A stretch of DNA of 64,000 nt from Cryobacterium breve (GCF_027594785.1 NZ_CP075584.1:2976001-3040000); one strand, 5' to 3'; positions 38,213-48,005 are shown, numbered from the stretch's first letter. The notes: generated by a model not told the origin, from the letters alone. Translations and numbers: made by a program.

Positions 38213-39076
38213 TCAGAGTGCGTAGTCGACGACGACAGGGGAGTGGTCCGACCAGCGCTGGTCATAGGCATCCGCTCGGTCGACCGTGTAGTCGACGACG
38301 GATGCCGCCAGGAGCGGGGTCGCGAGCTGGTAGTCCAGTCGCCAACCGGTGTCCGTGTCGAAGGCCTTGCCGCGCTGCGACCACCAGGTGTACGGGCCCT
38401 CGACCTCGCCGGCCCACTTGCGCCCGACATCGACCCAGCCGAGACCGGCGCCGGCGTTGTATCCGGCTTCGTCTTCCGCGCCGAGGATGCGGTCGAAGTA
38501 CGCACGCTCCTCCGGCAGGAACCCGGCGTGCTTGCGGTTGCCGCGCCAGTTCTTGATGTCGAGGGTGCGGTGGCCGACGTTCAGGTCGCCGAGCACGACG
38601 GCGCGCTCGCTGTGCGCCGCGAGCTCGGGCAGCCGCGCGAGCATCGCGTCGAGGAACTTGTACTTCTCGACCTGCTTCGGGGTGTCGGTCTCACCGGAGT
38701 GCACGTAGGTGCTCACGACCGTCACGATCGTGCCGTTCACCTCGTAGTCGGCCTCGAGCCAGCGCCCGGCGCTGTCGAAGTCCTCCGCGCCGAGTTCGAC
38801 CCGGTGAATGGATGCCGTCGACCGGCTCGCGAGGGCGACCCCGGCCCGGCCCTTGGCCGTTGCGGCATCGTGGAGGATGTTCCACTCCGGCCCGAGCAGA
38901 CCTTCGAGGTCCTCGGTCGACGCACGGACCTCCTGGATGGCGAGGATGTCGACGTCCCGTCCGGCCAGCCAGTCGCCCATCCCCTTGCGGTAAGCGGCGC
39001 GCACCCCGTTGACGTTGATCGTCGCGATGCGAAGCGGCTGGGCAGACGGCGTTGAGGCTGCAGGCGTAGACGGCAT
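38213..39076 (-). CDS. xth: Exodeoxyribonuclease III (AP endonuclease)
   Basis: A 287-residue member of the EEP nuclease superfamily that cuts abasic sites and removes 3' blocks in base-excision repair. RIATINVNGVRAA (metal-binding Asn), DILAIQEVRAS (metal-binding Glu), VLGDLNVGHRTLD (Asp and Asn) and WSDHSPVVVDY (catalytic Asp-His) are all present. A leaderless promoter box TAGACT lies 6 nt before the ATG. It is uninterrupted. The first 15 residues are Ala/Ser/Pro-rich. Confidence 0.93.
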   Translation of the reverse strand: MPSTPAASTPSAQPLRIATINVNGVRAAYRKGMGDWLAGRDVDILAIQEVRASTEDLEGLLGPEWNILHDAATAKGRAGVALASRSTASIHRVELGAEDFDSAGRWLEADYEVNGTIVTVVSTYVHSGETDTPKQVEKYKFLDAMLARLPELAAHSERAVVLGDLNVGHRTLDIKNWRGNRKHAGFLPEERAYFDRILGAEDEAGYNAGAGLGWVDVGRKWAGEVEGPYTWWSQRGKAFDTDTGWRLDYQLATPLLAASVVDYTVDRADAYDQRWSDHSPVVVDYAL

Positions 39077-39082
39077 GGTTCA

Positions 39083-39088
39083 AGTCTA
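39083..39088 (-). promoter_or_regulatory. -10 box of a leaderless promoter (xth)
   Basis: On the minus strand, TAGACT, 6 nt, then ATG at 39076. Confidence 0.6.
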
Positions 39089-39107
39089 GGTCGACCCGGC
39101 CCGAACC

Positions 39108-39184
39108 AATTCGACGGAGTTTTTGGGTTTTACGAGCGTGAGAACGCGATCTCAGCGCTTTCCGAGCACAATCTCCGTCGAATT
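39108..39184. repeat. AATTCGACGGAG-family inverted-repeat element, copy 2
   Basis: Arms AATTCGACGGAG (39108-39119) and complement (39173-39184), preceded by CGAACC and followed by CGTCAGGGGTCAGG as in copy 1. It lies between two minus-strand genes, after the YihY stop and before the xth promoter. Confidence 0.88.
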
Positions 39185-39193
39185 CGTCAGGGG

Positions 39194-40268
39194 TCAGGCG
39201 AAGGGGGCTGCGCGCTTCTCGGCGGCGCGCACCCGGCGAGCGGATGCCCAGCGCCGGCCCCAGGAAGACGTCGCGTGCGCGGCCTTCGCGTCCCGCAGGC
39301 TCCGCGAGCGCGGCGATCCGCCGCGCCTCGAGCTCGCGCGCTTCGGCCGCAGCAGCGGCCTCGTCCGGGTTCACCGGTTGCGGCGGGATGCCCGCGTCCT
39401 GCATCCCGACCGAGATCCACGATGCGGTGAGGAGGATCACCGTGTTCATGAAGTTGAACCAGATCAGCAGCCCGATCACGACGGCGAAGGTCGCGAGCAG
39501 GGGGTTCTTGCCCGCCCCGCCGAGGAGGGCACCACCGAGCACCTTGAGCCCGCCGAGCGCGACCCCGCCGAGCAGGGAGCCGGACACGAGCTTCCGGAAC
39601 GGGATGTGCACCCGGCTCAGCACCCGGAACAGCACGGCGAGCGTGAGCGTGTCGATGACCAGCACGACGAGCAGTCCGATCGTGCGCGCGCCCACGATGA
39701 AGCCGAGCGAGTCCCGCGAGACGCCGAGGAAGCCGAGAATGCCGCCGAGGGCCTCTGTGCTCGCGAGCGAGATCAGCGCGGAGACGATAAGGGCGAGTCC
39801 GAAGCCCGCGCCGAGGCCGAGCTCCCTGAGCTTGACGAGCAGGAAGAAGGTGCCGTCGCGCGGCATCCCGAAAATGCTGCGCACGGCCTGCGCGGTCGTC
39901 GACAGCCAGCCGAGGGTTGTACCGATCAGGCCGACAAGAGCGATCGCGCCGGTCCAGGTCAGCGCCCCCGGGCTCGCGAGCTCGGTCGGGTCGATCACGC
40001 CGCCCTTGCCGATCAACCCGGGGACGGACTGGTTGATCAGGGCGTACAGCTGGTCGAGGAGCGCCGGGTTCGAGGTCAGCCACAGTCCGGCGATCGAGAA
40101 GCCCACCCAGACCGCCGCGAAGATCGCGAAGATGGCCTGGTAGGTCATGCCCCCGGCGAGGATCGCACCGCTGCTTTCCCCGAAGTGCGTGAACGCGCGC
40201 ACGGGCCGCCACTGCATCACGTTCTTGGCCAGGGTCGTCAGTCGGTTCACGAATGCAGGCGGCTTCAC
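39194..40268 (-). CDS. YihY/BrkB-family membrane protein, one frameshift
   Basis: A 357-residue membrane protein of the YihY/virulence-factor-BrkB family (function unsettled; once annotated RNase BN). About six helices are visible, starting at GGMTYQAIFAIFAAVWVGFS. The family stretch FRVLSRVHIPFRKLVSGSLL followed by GGVALGGLKVLGG is present, and NFMNTVILLTASWISVG lies near the end. The frame shifts at 39297-39301 (GAGCCTG for GAGCTG); corrected, the tail reads ALAELRDAKAAHATSSWGRR and stops at TGA 39194-39196. It ends next to an inverted-repeat element. Nothing nearby indicates its role. Confidence 0.86.
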
Positions 40269-40752
40269 CGGACCAGCCTAACGATTTCCCGGGTTTCCCC
40301 AAGTCACCCCCAGTTCGGGGGAGCATTCAGTCGTGAGGGTGTCTCACCTCTTGCGCGTGCACGTCCGAATCTGCGACGATCCGAGGGTTCACCCGTTCAG
40401 AATGGTCATTCGAAACCCGAAGCGGATGCCCCGACCGGACCCGTCCGCCACGCCCCGGTGTCGCGCGGTCGGGTCAGCACGGCTCGTGCGGCACTGCTCG
40501 AGCCGGGTCGGTCTGGCTCGTGGACTGAGCGACGGTCACGACGGCCCGGCCAGCCGGGAACGTTGCGACCAGCCGGTGGCGACGAAACCCGAGTCGGCGC
40601 CACCGGCTACCCCTGCTGATACTTCATGGTGCCGGCACGTTGCCGTGCGGGTGCCGAGTGCTGCCCGCACCACGCAGTACGGGCACCACGCAGTGCGTGG
40701 TGCCCGTAGCGTTGGTGCCCGGTGGTACTGATCCTGCGTGCTGCGCGACCGA
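40269..40752. other. Intergenic region, 484 bp
   Basis: This gap separates the YihY start from the sdhB stop. No convincing protein or RNA gene is seen. Its right end holds repeated GCACCACGCAGT units (about 40667 and 40684) and a strong hairpin at 40678-40708. The remainder is GC-rich and featureless. Confidence 0.5.
40678..40708. terminator. Hairpin downstream of sdhB
   Basis: TACGGGCACCACG (40678-40690) pairs perfectly with 40696-40708 around a 5-nt CAGTG loop, 45 bp after the sdhB stop. It is a candidate terminator for the sdhCDAB operon; no T-run. Confidence 0.6.
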
Positions 40753-41513
40753 TCAGGCCGTACCGCGCAGGATCGCCTGCTTGACCTCGGCGATCGCCTG
40801 CGTCACCTGGATGCCGCGCGGGCACGCCTCGGAGCAGTTGAACGTCGTGCGGCAGCGCCAGACGCCCTCCCGGTCGTTCAGGATGTCGAGGCGCACGGCG
40901 GCGTTCTCGTCGCGCGAGTCGAAGATGAAGCGGTGCGCGTTCACGATCGCGGCCGGGCCGAAGTACTGCCCGTCCGTCCAGAACACCGGGCAGCTCGAGG
41001 TGCACGCGGCGCAGAGGATGCACTTCGTGGTGTCGTCGAAACGGCTCGCGCTGGGCGACCGTCTGGATGCGCTCCTTGCCGCCGGCCGGCGCGGTGTTGG
41101 ACACCAGGAACGGCTGAACGGCCCGGAACGACTCGAAGAAGGGCTCCATGTCGACGATGAGGTCCTTCTCGAGCGGAAGTCCCTTGATCGCCTCCACATA
41201 GACCGGCTTGGTGATGTCGAGGTCCTTGATCAGGGTCTTGCAGGCCAGGCGGTTGCGGCCGTTGATGCGCATCGCATCCGAGCCGCAGATGCCGTGCGCG
41301 CAGGAACGCCGGAACGACAGCGAGCCGTCCTGCTCCCACTTGATCTTGTGCAACGCGTCGAGCACCCGGTCCGTCGGGTACATCTGCACGTCGAAGTCTT
41401 CCCAGTGCGGCTCGTCGTCGACCTCCGGGTTGGAAGCGCCGGATGATGAGCGTGACGGTGAAGGACTGAATCTCCTCGGGCACGACCGGGGCGTCTGCGA
41501 ATGCGGTGCTCAC
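40753..41513 (-). CDS. sdhB: Succinate dehydrogenase iron-sulfur subunit, two frameshifts
   Basis: A 252-residue subunit carrying the three Fe-S clusters that connect FAD to quinone. SCAHGICGSDAMRINGRNRL holds the 2Fe-2S cysteines. CILCAACTSSCPVFW and CSEACPRGIQVTQAI hold the 4Fe-4S and 3Fe-4S ligands. Two extra bases break the frame: near 41433 (minus strand TTCCAACCC for TTCAACCC) and near 41044 (GAGCCG for GAGCG). GTG at 41513 directly follows the sdhA stop (TGA-GTG), so the two are coupled. It is the last gene of sdhC-sdhD-sdhA-sdhB. Confidence 0.93.
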
Positions 41514-43329
41514 TCAGTACTTCCTTTCCATCGGCTGGTAGCGCGTGATGGTGACTGGCTTCCAGTCCAGCGCAATGTGGTCTGCGGCATCCGCTGAGAG
41601 CGGGTCGCCGGTGAGGTACGCCATCGTGTGCACGAGGTAGTTCACATCGTCGCGCAGGGGGTAGTCGTCGCGCATGTGGCCGCCGCGGCTTTCCTTGCGG
41701 TTGCGGGCCGAGTACACGACGACCTCGGCGAGGTCGAGCAGGAAGCCGAGTTCGACGGCCTCGAGCAGGTCGGTGTTGAACCGGCGGCCCTTGTCCTGCA
41801 CGCCGATGTTCTTGTACCGGTTGCGCAGCGAGTGGATCACCTCGGTGACCTCGGAGAGCGACTCGTCGGTGCGGAACACCTGCGCCTTCGCGTCCATGGT
41901 CTCCTGGAGTTCGCGGCGCAGCACGGCGATGCGCTCTGTCCCTGTCGACGAGCGGATGCCCTCGAGCAGGTCGCGCACCGTCCCGGCCGGGTCGTCGGGC
42001 AGCGGGGTGAACTCCGCGGTCTTCACGTACGCGACGGCGTTGTTGCCCGCGCGCTTGCCGAAGACGTTGATGTCCAGGAGCGAGTTGGTGCCGAGGCGGT
42101 TCGAGCCGTGCACGGAGACGCACGCGCACTCGCCTGCGGCGTAGAGGCCGGGAACGACGGTGGTGTTGTTGCGCAGCACCTCGGCGTTGACGTTGGTCGG
42201 GATGCCGCCCATGGCGTAGTGCGCCGTCGGCATCACGGGCACCGGTTCGGTGACCGGGTCGACGCCGAGGTAGGTGCGGGCGAACTCGGTGATGTCGGGC
42301 AGCTTGGTCTCGAGTACCTCGGCGCCCAGGTGGGTGCAGTCCAGGTACAGGTAGTCCTTGTTCGGCCCGGCGCCGCGGCCCTCTGCGACCTCCTTGACCA
42401 TGCAGCGCGCGATGATGTCACGCGGGGCGAGGTCCTTGATCGTCGGGGCGTACCGCTCCATGAAGCGCTCGCCGGAGGCGTTGCGGAGGATCGCGCCCTC
42501 TCCGCGGGCCCCCTCGGTGAGGAGGATGCCGAGGCCGGCGAGGCCGGTCGGGTGGAACTGGAAGAACTCCATGTCCTCGAGCGGAAGGCCCTGGCGCCAG
42601 ATGATGCCGACGCCGTCACCGGTGAGGGTGTGCGCGTTCGAGGTGGTCTTGTAGATCTTGCCGAAGCCGCCGGTCGCGAAGATGAAGGCCTTGCCCTGGA
42701 AGACGTGCAGGCTCGCCGCTCGACAGGTCGAGCGCGACGACCGCGGACGGCTGGTCGACACCGTCGACCGGGGTCATCACGAGGTCGAGCACGTAGTACT
42801 CGTTGAAGAAGTTGATGCCGCGCTTGACGCAGTTCTGGTACAGGGTCTGCAGGATCATGTGGCCGGTGCGGTCGGCGGCGTAGCAGGCGCGGCGCACGGG
42901 CGCCTTGCCGTGGTCGCTCGTGTGGCCGCCGAAGCGGCGCTGGTCGATCTTGCCCTCCGGGGTGCGGTTGAAGGGGAGGCCCATGTTCTCGAGGTCGATG
43001 ACCGCGTCGATGGCCTCCTTCGCGAGGATCTCCGCCGCGTCCTGGTCGACGAGGTAGTCGCCGCCCTTGACGGTGTCGAAGGTGTGCCACTCCCAGTTGT
43101 CTTCTTCGACGTTGGCGAGGGCGGCGGCCATGCCGCCCTGCGCCGCTCCCGTGTGCGAACGGGTCGGGTAGAGCTTGGAGATGACCGCGGTGCTTGCGCC
43201 GGGGCCCGCCTCGATGGCCGCGCGCATCCCTGCGCCGCCTGCTCCCACGATCACGATGTCGAACTTGTGGTAGTGCACTCCGTCGATCACGGTGGACTCG
43301 GTCGGTGCGGTGTTTGATGCATCCGTCAT
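41514..43329 (-). CDS. sdhA: Succinate dehydrogenase flavoprotein subunit, one frameshift
   Basis: A 604-residue catalytic subunit with covalent FAD, oxidising succinate to fumarate. [20 protein letters not shown] is the FAD fold, and [16 protein letters not shown] contains the His that binds [23 protein letters not shown] and [16 protein letters not shown] line the active site, and [20 protein letters not shown] lies near the flavin. The frame changes at 42709-42713 (GAGCCTG for GAGCTG); corrected, it runs [20 protein letters not shown]. As a TCA-cycle enzyme, it is unlikely to be truly broken. Confidence 0.95.
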
Positions 43330-43345
43330 GTGCTGGTGTGAGCTC

Positions 43346-43798
43346 CTAGATGGCCGGGCAGAACGAGGGGAGAAGGTCGGCGGGCGAACCGGCCGGGCAG
43401 GGGTCGAAGGTGAAGACCACGAGCGTGCCGAGCACGATCAGGACCACGACCGCGGCGAGGATGGCGCCCTTGAAAATACCGCGGGTGACCCGCTGGGTCG
43501 CGTAGTCGTTCACGATCGTGCGCATGCCGTTGCCGCCGTGGATCAGGGCGAGCCAGAGCATCGCCACGTCCCACCACTGCCAGAACGGGCTTGCGAGCTT
43601 GCCGGCGACGAAGCCGAAGCTGATCGCGTCGACGCCCTTGCCGATCATCAGGTTGACGAAGAGGTGACCGAAGATGAGCACGATGAGCACGACGCCGGAG
43701 GCGCGCATGTAGATCCAGCCCCATTTTTCCCAGTTCGTGCCGCGCTTGCCGGTCGGGCGGGCGTATGGGCTCCTGGGGGAGTCAAGTGTGGTTGCCAT
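43346..43798 (-). CDS. sdhD: Succinate dehydrogenase membrane anchor subunit
   Basis: A 150-residue hydrophobic anchor with three predicted helices (starting at [38 protein letters not shown] and [20 protein letters not shown]). The His residues in the first two helices fit haem or quinone contacts of type-A/B succinate dehydrogenases. The gene lies 11 bp after sdhC and 16 bp before sdhA, in one operon. Confidence 0.9.
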   Translation of the reverse strand: MATTLDSPRSPYARPTGKRGTNWEKWGWIYMRASGVVLIVLIFGHLFVNLMIGKGVDAISFGFVAGKLASPFWQWWDVAMLWLALIHGGNGMRTIVNDYATQRVTRGIFKGAILAAVVVLIVLGTLVVFTFDPCPAGSPADLLPSFCPAI

Positions 43799-43809
43799 GG
43801 CTGCTCCTC

Positions 43810-44226
43810 CTAGTGGCTGAAGACGTTCATGAGGTGGCGAGGGGCGAAGCCCAGCATCGTGACGACCCAGAGGCCGATGACGACGTAGAACATCACCTTC
43901 TGGTACTTCGCGCTCCAGAAGTCGATCAGGATGATCCGGATGCCGTTGAACGCGTGGAACACGATCGCCGCGACGAGCGCGGTCTCACCGAGGCCCATGA
44001 TCGGCGTCTGGTAGCTCGAGATCACTGCGTTGTACGCCTCGGGGCTCACGCGCACGAGCGCCGTGTCCAGAATGTGGACCAGCAGAAAGAAGAAGATCGC
44101 AACACCGGTGATCCGGTGCAGGACCCACGACCACATGCCCTCGCGGCCCCGGTACAGGGTGCCTGCGGGGCGGCGTGACGTGGTCTTCTGCTGGGATGTC
44201 AATGTCCGTGCCGATTGCTGAGGCAT
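43810..44226 (-). CDS. sdhC: Succinate dehydrogenase cytochrome b556 subunit
   Basis: A 138-residue anchor with three helices. SWVLHRITGVAIFFFLLVHI is the PROSITE-type sdh_cyt signature (HRxTG), and a haem-ligand His follows in the same helix region. FHAFNGIRIILIDFW is the second conserved segment. ATG at 44226 is chosen because GAAGG lies 6 nt upstream and MPQQSARTLTS is a normal start; an in-frame extension to 44277 is unlikely. It is the first gene of the sdhCDAB operon. Confidence 0.92.
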   Translation of the reverse strand: MPQQSARTLTSQQKTTSRRPAGTLYRGREGMWSWVLHRITGVAIFFFLLVHILDTALVRVSPEAYNAVISSYQTPIMGLGETALVAAIVFHAFNGIRIILIDFWSAKYQKVMFYVVIGLWVVTMLGFAPRHLMNVFSH

Positions 44227-44340
44227 GACCAACCTTCCCTGGCTGAATGAGCGGCCTCGAATGGTGCAGGCCGGCACTGCGCTGGTGCGCGTGCAACCAT
44301 CCTAAGTGTCTCTAGGCCGAGATATTATCCGCGAGGGCCC

Positions 44341-45495
44341 TCAGCGCTGCATTGACAGCGGAACCGCCGTCATTACGCGTATGGCGGCGCGTTCGTCGAT
44401 GACTTTGTCGTAGTACCCGACAAGGGTTTCGCAGACGTTCTCCCACGACCGGCCGAGCACGGCCCTCCGGCCGGATTCGCCCATCCGGAGTCTGAGAGGG
44501 GCGTCATCGACGAGGCGCGTGACGCACCGCCGCAGGTCGCGTTCGTCGTCTGGGGCGAAGAGGAAGCCGTTGTCGCCGTGCGCGACGAGGTCGATCGGGC
44601 CGCCGGCGTGCGGGGCGACGACGGGGAGCCCCGCCGCGTGCGCCTCCTGGATCGTCTGGCCGAAGGTCTCCTCTGTCCCGGCGTGCAGAAAGAAGTCGAA
44701 CGCGGCGTATGCGTCGGCGAGGGCCGCCCCGGAAAGCCGGCCGAGCCAGGTCACCGGCACACCGGCGAGTTCGCGCTGGATGAGCGGCACGGACGGCCCG
44801 TCGCCGACGAGGGCGACACGGATGCCGGGAATGCCCCGGAGGGCACGGAAACGTTCGACCTGTTTCTCCGGCGCCATCCGGCCGACGTAGCCGATGACGA
44901 CCTCTCCGTTCGGAGCCAGGCGCTTGCGGAGCTCGGCGACGGCCGGTTCGCTCCGGCGGTTCGGGTGGTAGCCGACGAGGTCGACGCCGCGCGTCCACCG
45001 GGCGAGCCTGCGCACGCCGACCCGTTCGAGGTCCGCCATCGAGGCCGAGGATGGCACCAGGGTGAGGTCTGCACCGTCGTGGATCCACTTGACCAGGCGC
45101 CAGGCGACCTTGGTGGCCTGGCCGAGCCGGTTACGCCTCGCGTAGCCGGCGACATCCGTCTGGAAGATCGCGACGCTCGGGATATCGAGGCGGTTCGCCG
45201 ACGCGATGCCCTGCGCGCCGAGGAGGAACGGGGACGCCGCGTGTACGACGTCCGGCCCGAAGTCGGCGAGCAGGCGCTGCACGTGCGGGCTCGGCATCCC
45301 GACCGGGAACTGGCGGTAGGAGACGGCGGGGACGCTGAACACGGGAAAGCCCGCGTATTCGGCCGGAGCACCGGCCGGGGCGATGACGATCGCCTCGTGC
45401 CCGGTGCGCTGCAGGTGCTCGAGCACCTTGCAGACGCTCGTGGTGACCCCACTGACCGTGGGGAGGAAACTCTCGCTGACGACGGCAACCCGCAT
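44341..45495 (-). CDS. GT4-family glycosyltransferase, probable mannosyltransferase
   Basis: A 384-residue GT-B enzyme. The N-terminal acceptor domain begins MRVAVVSESFLPTVSGVTTS, with the glycine-rich loop near residue 16 and DVVHAASPFLLGAQGIA. The C-terminal donor domain has VIGYVGRMAPEKQVERF, FFLHAGTEETFGQTIQEAHA (the E-x7-E motif) and GLPVVAPHAGGP. The pattern resembles actinobacterial GDP-mannose-dependent transferases such as MgtA/PimB. It is divergent from manC, which makes GDP-mannose, so a mannosylated lipid or glycan is the likely product. The start at 45495 fits the family. The acceptor is unknown. Confidence 0.85.
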   Translation of the reverse strand: MRVAVVSESFLPTVSGVTTSVCKVLEHLQRTGHEAIVIAPAGAPAEYAGFPVFSVPAVSYRQFPVGMPSPHVQRLLADFGPDVVHAASPFLLGAQGIASANRLDIPSVAIFQTDVAGYARRNRLGQATKVAWRLVKWIHDGADLTLVPSSASMADLERVGVRRLARWTRGVDLVGYHPNRRSEPAVAELRKRLAPNGEVVIGYVGRMAPEKQVERFRALRGIPGIRVALVGDGPSVPLIQRELAGVPVTWLGRLSGAALADAYAAFDFFLHAGTEETFGQTIQEAHAAGLPVVAPHAGGPIDLVAHGDNGFLFAPDDERDLRRCVTRLVDDAPLRLRMGESGRRAVLGRSWENVCETLVGYYDKVIDERAAIRVMTAVPLSMQR

Positions 45496-45527
45496 GTTTC
45501 GAGCGTATGCACCCCTCGAAACAAGCA

Positions 45528-45561
45528 CGTGAATACCCGGAACGACTGCGTGAATACCCGG
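45528..45561. promoter_or_regulatory. Two direct repeats between the glycosyltransferase and manC
   Basis: CGTGAATACCCGG occurs at 45528-45540 and 45549-45561, 21 bp apart (two helical turns), in the divergent promoter region. They may be a tandem binding site for one regulator of both genes. Confidence 0.5.
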
Positions 45562-45583
45562 TGAACACCCCCTCTTCGGCCTG

Positions 45584-45589
45584 TAGTCT
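45584..45589 (+). promoter_or_regulatory. -10 box of a leaderless promoter (manC)
   Basis: TAGTCT, 6 nt, then ATG at 45596. Confidence 0.6.
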
Positions 45590-45595
45590 GGCCGA

Positions 45596-46717
45596 ATGAC
45601 CCAGGCACCTGACCCACTCGAGCGCTTCTACAGCGTGATCCCCGCCGGCGGAATCGGATCCCGCCTGTGGCCGCTCTCGCGCGCGGACGCCCCGAAGTTC
45701 CTGCACGACCTCACCGGGTCCGGCCAGACGCTGCTCAGGGACACCTGGGACCGACTGGCCCCGCTCGCCGGCGACCAGCGCATCATGGTCGTCACGGGAC
45801 GCGCGCACCGCGCGGCCGTCGAGGCGCAGCTGCCTGAGCTCGCCGACCTCAACGTCGTGCTCGAGAGCGAGCCGCGCGAATCGACGGCGGCCATCGGCCT
45901 CGCCGCCGCCATCCTGCAGAAGCGCGAACCCGGCGTCATCATCGGGTCATTCGCCGCCGACCACGTCATCAAGGGCGCCATCCTGTTCCGCCAGACCATC
46001 GTCGAGGCCGTCGCGGCAGCGGATGCCGGGTACATCGTCGCGATCGGCATCCGGCCGACCGAACCCGCGATCGGCTTCGGCTACATCAAGACGGCCGCGC
46101 AGCTCGACATCCCCGGGGCCCCGAACGCGCAGTCCGTCGACTCCTTCGTCGAGAAGCCCGACCTCGCAACGGCGGAGGCGTACGTCGCGAGCGGCCACTA
46201 CCTCTGGAACGCGGGCATGTTCATCGCCAGGGCCGACCGCCTCCTCGACGAGATCGGTGCGGCAGAGCCCGAGCTCCTCGCCGGGCTCCTCGAACTCGCC
46301 GACGCCTGGGACACACCGCGCCGGGGCGCGGTCGTCGACAGGGTCTGGCCGAAGCTCAAGAAAATCGCGATCGACTACACCGTCGCGGAGCCCGTCGCGG
46401 CCCGCGGCCAGCTCGCCGTCATCCCCGGCCAGTTCGACTGGGACGACGTCGGCGACTTCGCGTCGATCGCCAAGATCCACGCGAACGGGCGGAAGCGCGA
46501 CCTCGCGATCCTCGGCGAGGGCGCACGCGTGCTCGCAGACTCCTCGAGCGGCATCGTCGTGAGCCACACCGGCCGGATGATCGCGCTGATCGGCGTCGAG
46601 GACATCGTCGTCATCGACACGCCGGACGCACTGCTCGTCACGACGAGCGCGAATGCGCAGAAAGTCAAGGCCGTCGTCGACGCCCTCAAGCTCTCCGGAA
46701 GCAGCGACGTACTGTAA
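45596..46717 (+). CDS. manC: Mannose-1-phosphate guanylyltransferase
   Basis: A 373-residue nucleotidyltransferase that forms GDP-mannose from GTP and mannose 1-phosphate. VIPAGGIGSRLWPLSRADAP is the GxGxRLWPLSR signature with the catalytic Arg. GSFAADHVIKG holds the metal-binding Asp, FGYIKTA and FVEKPDLATAEAYVASGHYL shape the sugar pocket, and GQFDWDDVGDF is conserved near the end. It lacks the C-terminal isomerase half of bifunctional ManC/AlgA proteins, as is usual in actinobacteria. It is divergent from the GT4 gene, a likely user of its product. Confidence 0.94.
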   Translation: MTQAPDPLERFYSVIPAGGIGSRLWPLSRADAPKFLHDLTGSGQTLLRDTWDRLAPLAGDQRIMVVTGRAHRAAVEAQLPELADLNVVLESEPRESTAAIGLAAAILQKREPGVIIGSFAADHVIKGAILFRQTIVEAVAAADAGYIVAIGIRPTEPAIGFGYIKTAAQLDIPGAPNAQSVDSFVEKPDLATAEAYVASGHYLWNAGMFIARADRLLDEIGAAEPELLAGLLELADAWDTPRRGAVVDRVWPKLKKIAIDYTVAEPVAARGQLAVIPGQFDWDDVGDFASIAKIHANGRKRDLAILGEGARVLADSSSGIVVSHTGRMIALIGVEDIVVIDTPDALLVTTSANAQKVKAVVDALKLSGSSDVL

Positions 46718-46724
46718 CCGCGTC

Positions 46725-46797
46725 CACGGAATCGTTTGTGCAGGTCTCCGCCTGATTACGCACGGAATTGTTTCGCGCAGGTAGCGGCTTGATAACG
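46725..46797. repeat. Two tandem ~36-bp direct repeats upstream of the nucleoside operon
   Basis: Copy 1 (46725-46760) and copy 2 (46761-46797) both begin CACGGAAT and share GTTT, GCAGGT and TTGATAACG/CTGATTACG segments. They abut in the manC-bmpA gap, about 100 bp before the lipoprotein start. Confidence 0.6.
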
Positions 46798-46817
46798 CTT
46801 AGCGCACCTATCGAGTT

Positions 46818-46831
46818 TGCTCAACTGAGCA
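46818..46831. promoter_or_regulatory. Dyad upstream of the nucleoside-binding lipoprotein gene
   Basis: TGCTCAACTGAGCA: perfect 6-bp arms with a 2-bp centre, 70 bp before the TTG start. Operator candidate for a nucleoside-responsive repressor; the regulator is not in the window. Confidence 0.5.
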
Positions 46832-46901
46832 GTGAAACATTGGGTAACCTGATTGCACACAGCCCCGTCGAACCCGCGCCGGGCCAGCAATGGAGGTCAC
46901 C

Positions 46902-48005
46902 TTGACAATCACAAAACGAAGGGCCGTTTTCAGCGGACTCGCCACCCTGGGCGCTGTCGCCCTGCTCGCCGGTTGTGCGGCGGCGCCGAGCACCGGCGGC
47001 GCTACCTCGACCGCTGCGGTCACTGACTTCACCCCGTGCATCGTCTCCGACGCCGGCGGCTTCGACGACAAGTCCTTCAACCAGTCCAGCTTCGACGGTA
47101 TGACCCAGGCAGCGGATGCCCTCGGCGTCAAGTTCAAGCAGGCAGAGTCCAAGACCACCGACCAGTATGCGGGCAACGTCAGCAGCATGGTCGACCAGAA
47201 CTGCAACTTCATCCTCACGGTCGGCTTCGCGCTCGCGAACACCACCCGCGACGCGGCCAAGGCCAGCCCCAAGACCGATTTCGCCATCATCGACTCCGCA
47301 TTGTCGAACGACGACTTCAGCCCCCTCGCCCTCGACAACGTCAAGCCGGTGCTCTACGACACCGCCCAGGCCGCCTTCCTCGCCGGATACCTCGCGGCGG
47401 GCACCACCAAGACCGGCACCGTCGGCACGTTCGGCGGCAAGCAGTTCCCGTCCGTCACCATCTTCATGGACGGTTTCGCCGACGGCGTCACGTACTACAA
47501 CACCCAGAAGTCGAAAACCGTCAAGCTTGTCGGTTGGGACAAGGCCGCGCAGACCGGTACCTTCGCGGACAGCTTCGACGACATCAGCAAGGGCAAGACC
47601 ATCACGGCCGGCCTGATCGACCAGGGCGCCGACATCATCCTCCCCGTCGCCGGACCGCTGTTCCAGGGCACCGCCCAGGCGATCCAGGACTCCGGGAAGG
47701 ACGTTGCCATCGTCGGCGTCGACAGTGACCTCTACGAGACCGCACCGGCCACGAAGGCGCTCTACCTCACCTCGATCATGAAGCAGATGGCTGACGCCAC
47801 CAAGACGATCGTCGTCGACGCGGCGAACGGCAAGTTCAGCGCGACCCCGTACATCGGCACCCTCGAGAACAAGGGCGTCGACATCGCGCCCCTGCACGAC
47901 TGGGAGTCCAAGGTCGACCCCGCGCTCGTGAAGGAGGTCGACGCGATCAAGGCCGACATCATCAGCGGCAAGCTCACGGTCACGTCGCCGTCCACCCCGA
48001 AGTAA
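46902..48005 (+). CDS. bmpA: BMP-family nucleoside-binding lipoprotein
   Basis: A 367-residue substrate-binding lipoprotein of the BMP/PnrA (Med) family, the extracytoplasmic receptor of a nucleoside ABC importer. The start is TTG 46902 with GGAGG 6 nt upstream. The signal peptide KRRAVFSGLATLGAVALLAG ends in the lipobox LAGC, with Cys about 25 for lipid attachment. DAGGFDDKSFNQSSFDGM, FILTVGFALANTTRDAAKAS and ADIILPVAGPLFQGTA are typical of PnrA-type receptors. The ATPase and two permeases follow. A hairpin just after its stop may keep its transcript more abundant than theirs. Confidence 0.92.
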   Translation: MTITKRRAVFSGLATLGAVALLAGCAAAPSTGGATSTAAVTDFTPCIVSDAGGFDDKSFNQSSFDGMTQAADALGVKFKQAESKTTDQYAGNVSSMVDQNCNFILTVGFALANTTRDAAKASPKTDFAIIDSALSNDDFSPLALDNVKPVLYDTAQAAFLAGYLAAGTTKTGTVGTFGGKQFPSVTIFMDGFADGVTYYNTQKSKTVKLVGWDKAAQTGTFADSFDDISKGKTITAGLIDQGADIILPVAGPLFQGTAQAIQDSGKDVAIVGVDSDLYETAPATKALYLTSIMKQMADATKTIVVDAANGKFSATPYIGTLENKGVDIAPLHDWESKVDPALVKEVDAIKADIISGKLTVTSPSTPK

